Below are positions 20,564-26,932 of a stretch of DNA of 26,932 nt, one piece after another. Source of the DNA: Gonapodya prolifera JEL478 (lineage: Eukaryota; Monoblepharomycota; Monoblepharidomycetes; Monoblepharidales; Gonapodyaceae); NCBI GenBank assembly GCA_001574975.1, contig KQ965907.1, positions 3,867-30,798 of the forward strand. The letters run 5' to 3'. The translations under genes and the position numbers were made by a program. The notes under the pieces were generated by a model. The model ran no database searches. It had not been told where the DNA came from and saw nothing but the letters and a program-made list of their open reading frames with translations. Every line of letters begins with the position of its first letter. Positions within the stretch are counted from its first letter, which is position 1.

Positions 20564-21165
20564 CTGCCGAGTTCGAGTGCGCGGACGAAATGCGGTCGCG
20601 ATGCGCTTCGTCTCAACTCCGGTTTATGAATATAAAAAGAACTCAACGCGGGACCAGGTCAAATCCGTCTCAGATGTGAGATGGGTCCCAAGTGGTGAGA
20701 CCATCGGCACGGATTGAAGGCCAAATTGTTGCACAACAGTAAACCTAGGTCCAAGTGTCGGGTGCACGGAAAACCGATTTTGAGAAGAAATGGCAAGTTT
20801 GAAAGCATCAACGCGGGGAGGTTACACACACATTTGCTGCCAAGTGCGTACAGCGGTCTCTTCCCCCGCATCGGCTCCCTGGAACCAAAACCCTGCGACC
20901 CTATAAACCTGTGAGCTTGTGAAAGAACGCCGCCCAAAAAGACGTCAGTCTCGCAGCTGTACGGAATGGGCGAATTATTGGAGGCAGTGTGTCTCCGTGT
21001 TAGGACGTATATTCCCTGCAGATTGAACAAAGACACATTCAACCGTCGGTGCCGTGCATATTCTAGGTTTGCGCGCTTTACCAAAGTACAGAAGTGCTCA
21101 ATGCCGCTGAAATGATTTGGACGTCCGCCCGTATCATTTAGGAATTTTGAGCCGCGGCTCCAGCT
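20564..21165 (-). promoter_or_regulatory. Intergenic region upstream of the deiminase gene
   Basis: No gene was seen in these 602 bp. On the minus strand a TTTTTATATT stretch near 20628-20638 lies about 65 bases upstream of the proposed deiminase ATG and could serve as a TATA element. The far end must contain the 3' UTR of PSMD5. Confidence 0.4.
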
Positions 21166-23341
21166 TCACCGCCCGGCCTCCATAGCCACCGCAGCTTCTG
21201 CCCCGGCAAAGAATGGGCCCTCGCTGTTGAACCTGTCGAGACGCTGGAGTGTGTGCGGGCCAAAAACAGTGGGGGCTGAAGGGTGAAGGTGGAGAGATTG
21301 GACGATGGAATATTTCCATTCCTGCAGGTGACAGGGATAATACGACAGGAGACTGAGTCCGTACAGTTCCAGGAGTAGATCTCTCATTTATCATACCTTG
21401 CCAATTGTGGAATGGTCCGTAGATCTATCCAGCAAAAATTCAATTATACCTGGCGTATCTCTGACCTTCTGCAAGGTTACGTCGACGACGTCGCAGATAC
21501 ACTTTTTCAGTTTCCGTCAGCTACAGCAAATAACAGCAAGCACTCACAACCAGCCCCCACTCATTCCCAGCAACACTCTTCAACACTGCATACGCGGCAA
21601 TGCGAGTCTCTTCGAACGAAGACCTCGCCAGGGGGAGGAGATCCTTGAGAGCGTTGGGGCGGCCACCGAGGGAGTCAAAGATCTTCGACGAGAGGGCGGA
21701 TATGAAAGGATTCGGAGGTTCACTGGAGGGACAAGTGAGATGGTGGATCCACGAGTAAAGTTCTTCTTCGTGGTTCACTCACACACTCGCAATCAAAGTA
21801 GATATCGTCCTGAGGCACATTACTCGATCCTCCCCGTTAGACGATCTATACAAACCCAAGAAGGTGCTCAGAAGCGTTTTTTGGTTGTCCAGGAGAAGGA
21901 GGCCTTGGACTGTGGAGCCGATGTTTTCGATGGCTACAATAATTCCTTCCTGAGAGGCAGTGCGAGCGCAGACAATGATATTGTAGCTTTCTCAGGGCGT
22001 CAGAGATGACAGAGAACCCACTTTTAGAGTCGAAGATCGCGTGTTTTGGAGAATGGAGTCGAGGGTATCGAAGAAGTGGTGTTCCGAGCTGAATTGTTCA
22101 AAGTTGGCACCCTATGAAATGCCACGGCATTAAATTGCAAACGGGGTTGCATTATCGGAGGTGCTCAACTAAAGTAACTCACCTCAACCGTTGCCACTTT
22201 GGCAAACAACTTTATCATCGCGGCCTTTACAAGATTTGTCTTAATGTCTTCTTCGGTGCTCTGCAGTACCTCCTCGCAAGCAGAGAAAATTTTGGCACGT
22301 TCAAGGAATTCCACTCCGCTGTTAGAGTGAAGAAGCTGCGCAAATATTGATCCGTTTTCGAGTCTTAACTTTCTGGCGATTCTGACAAACGCTCACCTTT
22401 GAGAAAAGCTCTACCGCATTGAGACGTAGCAGGANATCTTCCGAAGTGAGCTCTGCGAGGACGATATCGAACATTCCAGACTCCTCCGCCTTTGCGAGAG
22501 CTTCGTTGGAGAGGGAGGAGAGTCGTGCGATGAGATCGCAAACCCGGAACCGAATAATTTCATCTCTAAAATCGACACATTTGGTAAAAGAAGAGAAGTG
22601 CTCTTCCAAGATTCGAAAAGGGGCCCTACCGGGTGGCAAGTTCGCTCAGTTGAGACACGATAGAATCGTCAAATAAGCTACCCAGCCCATTTTCCGAAGA
22701 CGCAAACTATGAATCAAGTAGATTTTGAGTACCAGTCGAAGACAAGGCTTCTGAGACGTCACAACCTTGACCAATGCAGCTGTGGCTCTGTGAACCACAT
22801 CGAGCGATTCAGAGGATAGACATTCAATCGTTCGTTCAAGAACTGGGGATATCTTCAATTCGAGACTTTATTGGAGAGCCAGAACAGGGGTTCGAACACG
22901 ATGACGCAACCGAACCTCATCGGGCGACCCAGAAGCCAAACACCGCTCCGCTTCGTTCAAAGCGAGTATCCTGACCTCGGGGAGAGGGTAGGAAAGCCCG
23001 GCAACGATATAATTTCGGAAATCGAGAATGCTCTTGGTGTCCAAAGAGGACAGACATTTTGAGAGTACGGATACTAGTGCTTTCACCGCGTCGGAGGGAA
23101 GTGGAAGGCGAAAGAGTGAGAAGAGCGATTGAATTGAGATAGATTCAAGAACTGTGCTTGGAGGGATGGATCTTCCTGTTGAACGACGTGATATAAAAGG
23201 TTTCGATCGTTGGATGCCTCTCTGAAGCGCACCAACGATAAGCGCAAGGTCCACGAGAGCTGCCGAGACCACATCCACCGATACGCAGTCAGCGTCTTCC
23301 AGAGTGCTCGATATCGATTCAAGTGTTTGCGGGAGAGTCAT
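21166..23341 (-). CDS. PSMD5: 26S proteasome assembly chaperone PSMD5 (S5b) homologue
   Basis: Ten exons join in phase to 525 residues: 23341-22900, 22842-22766, 22706-22630, 22565-22397, 22335-22183, 22111-22022, 21949-21783, 21722-21548, 21468-21397, 21321-21166. The human protein has 504 residues. It is an all-helical ARM/HEAT-like protein. PSMD5 binds the Rpt1-containing base module during proteasome assembly; Hsm3 is the yeast counterpart. Segments matching the human protein from memory include FRNYIVAGLSYPLPEVRILA, ENGLGSLFDDSIVSQLSELA, IIRFRVCDLIARLSSLS, NPFISALSSKIFDSLGG, DTPGIIEFLLDRSTDH, and the C-terminal WKYSIVQSL with FNSEGPFFAG before the stop. An N at 22435 leaves one residue undefined in TSEDxLLRLNAVELF. 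The first donor (GTGTTC) and third exon's upstream donor (GTTGTG or GTGACG) are the least certain boundaries. It is divergent from LC8. Confidence 0.88.
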
Positions 23342-23570
23342 TGAAACGGCGATAGAACTTGGCCGAATTCTCCAACAAGCAATGTGGCACAGCCATCAGG
23401 GGGATTGAGGGCTTCGTTCAAAACCAACTCTTTGAACCACCGACGCGCTCTCTCGGCCGACGACTCACGAACTTGGACGTGACTGATAAGGACAATGAGG
23501 TGAGAGCGATATCCGGCACCAATCCGCGTCCCGCCACCGCTCACACAACTTTTGCGCCGATGCCCGTGAA
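23342..23570. promoter_or_regulatory. Divergent promoter of PSMD5 and LC8
   Basis: The two start codons point away from each other across 229 bp. Short ORFs here show no family features. No TATA box is obvious. Confidence 0.5.
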
Positions 23571-24295
<725 letters not shown>

Positions 24296-24385
24296 GACGC
24301 ATTCTCGCGATGTTTGCTGGGCACGGTTGAATACCCCCGCTCAAACAGAGTTGTACATAGTTCCACACGACGTGTGCCGTTGCAC

Positions 24386-24391
24386 AATAAA
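24386..24391 (+). terminator. Possible poly(A) signal AATAAA of LC8
   Basis: AATAAA lies 91 bases after the LC8 stop codon in AT-rich sequence. Fungal poly(A) signals are loose, so this is only suggestive. Confidence 0.4.
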
Positions 24392-24518
24392 TTCTTACTT
24401 TAGGCTACACTTATCATTCGAAGCTCTGGCGAAACGTTAACACCAAATATAATATTCGGGGGAAAGGGTGTGGCAGGTGGAAAAGCAGTTGACTTCGCTT
24501 CCAATTTTTCCATCCAAC

Positions 24519-25448
24519 ATGTTCCGATATTCGCTTGCTGCCGCTCGCCCACATCTATCAAAAACTTCTCTCAGCTCATCAATCCCTGTGCGAGGACTGG
24601 CCACTGTCGCTCCCGCAGCCTCTTCGTCGCATGAAGTGAAAGTCGGGGTGATTCTGAAACGCGATCCCATTGTCCTGCCCCGCCTTTCTCCCTTCGAGGA
24701 AGCCTATTTTCGCTACAAGGATACCGTGGCTGATGCCACCGCCGAGGCGCTACCCACGGCGTTCTATTTCAAGCAAGGATCGATCGCCGAACAGGAGTTT
24801 CGAGAACGGGGGGCGAGAGGCAAGGGTCCATCCACTGCAGAAGGAAACTTGGAATCAGGGGAAGTGACTCGGACAGCGGAAGAAGGGAACCTGAAGAGTT
24901 GGAACCGTGCTCTAGACAGGACTCTGTACTTGGTGGTAAAGAAGCCCAGGCTGGACCACGCGTGGCAGTTTGTACAAGGAGGCGTTGAAGGCGATGAATT
25001 TCTCCACCAGGTGAGTCCAGGTCCAGAGCTCTGTATTGCTACATCTGGTGCTTCGGATCCACTAACCATCAACCGTTCCTCTGAACAGGGTGCCGAGAGA
25101 GAGATGAAGGAAGAATGCGGAGAAGATCTCGAGTTTTGGCTTGTTGGGAAACGACCGGTCGCACACCACATCTGCAACTACTCAACCCCTCAAGAGCGAA
25201 ACGGTGTCGCTTACGATCGTGCAAAGGTGAGTTGTCCAGCCAAAGCGAACCATTTGCGCCGAGATGAACTATTCTTTGTTGTTTTCTGTAAAACACAGGT
25301 GTTTTTCATGTACGGTCATGCGTTTGGCGGCCAGGTGCAACCCGATGGGAAAGAGATCGTGGACTTCGCATGGGTAACGAAGGAAGGACTCGCAGAGTAT
25401 TTAGACCCAAATTATTACAATGCCATAAAAGACGTGCTTGTAGAATAG
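24519..25448 (+). CDS. MRPL46: Mitochondrial large-subunit ribosomal protein mL46
   Basis: Three exons in phase (24519-25010, 25089-25226, 25299-25448) give 259 residues. The N-terminus (MFRYSLAAARPHLSKTS) is basic, Ser-rich and without acids, as in a mitochondrial presequence. The body has the mL46 start region (VGVILKRDPIVLPRLSPFEE), the inactive Nudix-like fold (HAWQFVQGGVEG, GAEREMKEECGEDLEFWLVG) and a C-terminal VFFMYGHAFGG with FAWVTKEGLAEYLDP. The segment REMKEECGE resembles a Nudix box helix, but the family is structural in the mitoribosome. Yeast MRPL17 is the counterpart. The stop lies 24 bp from the stop of the convergent FGD-like gene, so the 3' UTRs must overlap. Confidence 0.9.
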   Translation: MFRYSLAAARPHLSKTSLSSSIPVRGLATVAPAASSSHEVKVGVILKRDPIVLPRLSPFEEAYFRYKDTVADATAEALPTAFYFKQGSIAEQEFRERGARGKGPSTAEGNLESGEVTRTAEEGNLKSWNRALDRTLYLVVKKPRLDHAWQFVQGGVEGDEFLHQVSPGPELCIATSGASDPLTINRSSEQGAEREMKEECGEDLEFWLVGKRPVAHHICNYSTPQERNGVAYDRAKVSCPAKANHLRRDELFFVVFCKTQVFFMYGHAFGGQVQPDGKEIVDFAWVTKEGLAEYLDPNYYNAIKDVLVE

Positions 25449-25472
25449 TTCCAATGTGAGGTATCCTTTGAT

Positions 25473-26932
25473 CTAGTCCCGCGTAAACTCTCCCGAAAAT
25501 TGCGTGAGTACCCCGTGTTCGGACGGCCTACGGACTTGAGTCCAATTGGTATTAGACACCGTGGACTCTTCTAGAGGGATCACGATTTTAATTTTTATCG
25601 TCCGGGAAGTACTCGAGCTTTCGTTTCCGTCGACGAGGATTAAGGCAACGCACCTGGTCCTGTGATACCGAATGCTCTCCACGCCCGAAGGATTCGTCGG
25701 AACCCCGTGCTCATCAAAAGACAGTAACTGGGTGAAGTTCGGGCGTCCATGCATTCGATAACATTGTTGGCACCACCGGACAGAGCGAGTTGTAGAGATG
25801 GAGGGATGTATGAAGTCGCTGAAAAAATGAAGGTGGAATCTTGCTTCATTGGGGCAAAAAGCAGCTTTAAAATCCACTTACGTTATGCAGTCTGAACAAC
25901 AGATCTTCTCGCAACGCTCGCACGTCCATCGTTTCGTCCAGGGCATAAATCGCGTCTGCTCGCAGCTCTGACACACGCCCTGTCCAACTCTTGAGGCAGC
26001 CCATTTTATGGCTTCCCCAGGATTGAGTGCTGATGCTACATCGGCAGCTTTGATGGCTCTCTCGGCTCTCAAGGCTTCGTTGACATGTAGAGAAAGCTTC
26101 TCGAGCCAAAGGGCCCTTTCCTCCGGCGTAGCAGAATAAACCGTGAAAGTTTTCTGCTCACTAAATATGTTGAACGCATTTGTGTGTACTTGGACGGAAC
26201 CCCAGGTCAGCATGAACTATGCTCCGAAAAGATATCGAATAGCTGTCCAGGCTCACTCTCATCATCAGGCAATGACGCAACACCAAGGCGAGAGAGAGGA
26301 ATGATAGTCTGATCTCAGCCGAGGGGTAAATAAGGTTCAAGAACACCATGCTGCCAATAAGCAGTCTCGTACATGTTGAGTGAGTCTCTTTAGCTTTCCG
26401 ACAGGTGTCCCATATAGAAGAATATCACTAAAAAGGAAAAATCTCCGGAGGCGAGGTCTAGGAGAGAAGATGCCCATCGAATGTTGAAGCTTGAAATAAT
26501 CGTTTTGAAGAGACGGGTCCTACCAACCCATTACGGCTCAATTTCGTGAGATTCCCGTCCATCACATCTACAAACAGTTATTTAGAGGCAGTTAGACGGA
26601 ATCATTCGGGTGGTTGATCAATGTAAGAATGAATGGATTTCAGAAGGAACCTACATCGTCGGTTTGACTTCGCGAGCTCTCCTTTCGTAAGTCCAAAAAG
26701 CTGCTCGATCTCAGCAATTTTGTCTGCATTCCGCTGCGCGTCCATAGAAGTCCCGCGCTGGTCGAAGCGCTAGTGTCAAATCACCCGAGACCGGATCAAA
26801 TTGGGTGTGTTGTGCATTCCACCGAATCGAATGGGTAAAAAAACTATTACATGAAGCTCCAAATGCTCTTTATGCACGAATCTCGCGTTGTCTCTCGAGA
26901 CGGTTCCGCTCTTCCAACTCGAAAGTTAGTTC
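25473..26932 (-). CDS. FGD-like RhoGEF, C-terminal half (PH and FYVE-type zinc finger), 5' end outside window
   Basis: Well-supported exons are 25818-25473, 26188-25882 and 26308-26257; further exons lie upstream near 26450-26395, 26570-26525 and 26770-26650, and the gene runs off the right edge. Reading from its N-terminal side: DAQRNADKIAEIEQLFGL resembles the last helix of a Dbl-homology domain. The PH domain follows, with VMDGNLTKLSRNG, RFFLFSDILLYGT, IIPLSRLGVASLPDDE and KTFTVYSATPEERALWLEKL. Then comes a FYVE-type finger (VCQSCEQ, WTCERCEKICCSDCIT, VRWCQQCY) whose basic motif departs from the usual RRHHCR. Such proteins activate Rho-family GTPases at phosphoinositide membranes. The DH domain itself would be outside the window, so RhoGEF activity is inferred from architecture; a PH-FYVE adaptor is the alternative. 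Confidence 0.75.

Overview
This window reads as nuclear DNA of a filamentous basidiomycete fungus, most likely an Agaricomycete, from a draft assembly (N at 1303 and 22435). The housekeeping genes are cut by many short introns, mostly 50-140 nt, with GTGAGT/GTGCGT-type donors and CTGAC-like branch points. Genes lie densely on both strands, and the encoded proteins are eukaryotic and fungal in type. All exon coordinates were derived by hand from splice signals, reading phase and remembered family motifs. No alignment or transcript was available.

Left part (1-5881): a transposon graveyard. A broken Ty1/copia integrase region lies on the minus strand (1-960). It is followed by unrecognised decayed ORFs on the minus strand (1356-2812) and an inverted repeat (2906-2979). 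A nearly complete hAT DNA transposon occupies 3049-5873, with an 8-bp target duplication AGCAAAAG, CAAGGT(T/A)ATG ends, GTGAGTGAG-rich subterminal repeats and a transposase carrying stops and a frameshift. It ends only about 350 bp upstream of the first cellular gene.

Middle part (6225-14630): mitochondrial ribosomal protein uL23m (+); a 15-exon Sec24C/D-type COPII cargo adaptor like yeast Sfb3/Lst1 (-); and bystin/Enp1, a 40S ribosome assembly factor (+). The last two are divergent, with 118 bp between start codons.

Right part (14951-26932): an unrecognised multi-exon gene (-, 14951-17614); an unexplained GC-rich stretch (17615-18540); a protein-arginine deiminase homologue with every catalytic motif visible but several frame problems (-, 18541-20563); the proteasome assembly chaperone PSMD5/S5b (-); dynein light chain LC8 (+, divergent from PSMD5); mitochondrial ribosomal protein mL46 (+); and, tail to tail with mL46 at 24 bp, the C-terminal half of an FGD-like RhoGEF with PH and FYVE-type zinc finger domains (-, running off the right edge).

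The cellular genes do not form one pathway. They cover mitochondrial translation (uL23m, mL46), ribosome and proteasome assembly (Enp1, PSMD5), and vesicle, motor and Rho signalling (Sfb3, LC8, FGD-like). The most unusual items are the arginine deiminase, the precisely bounded hAT element, and the unidentified gene with its unexplained flank.
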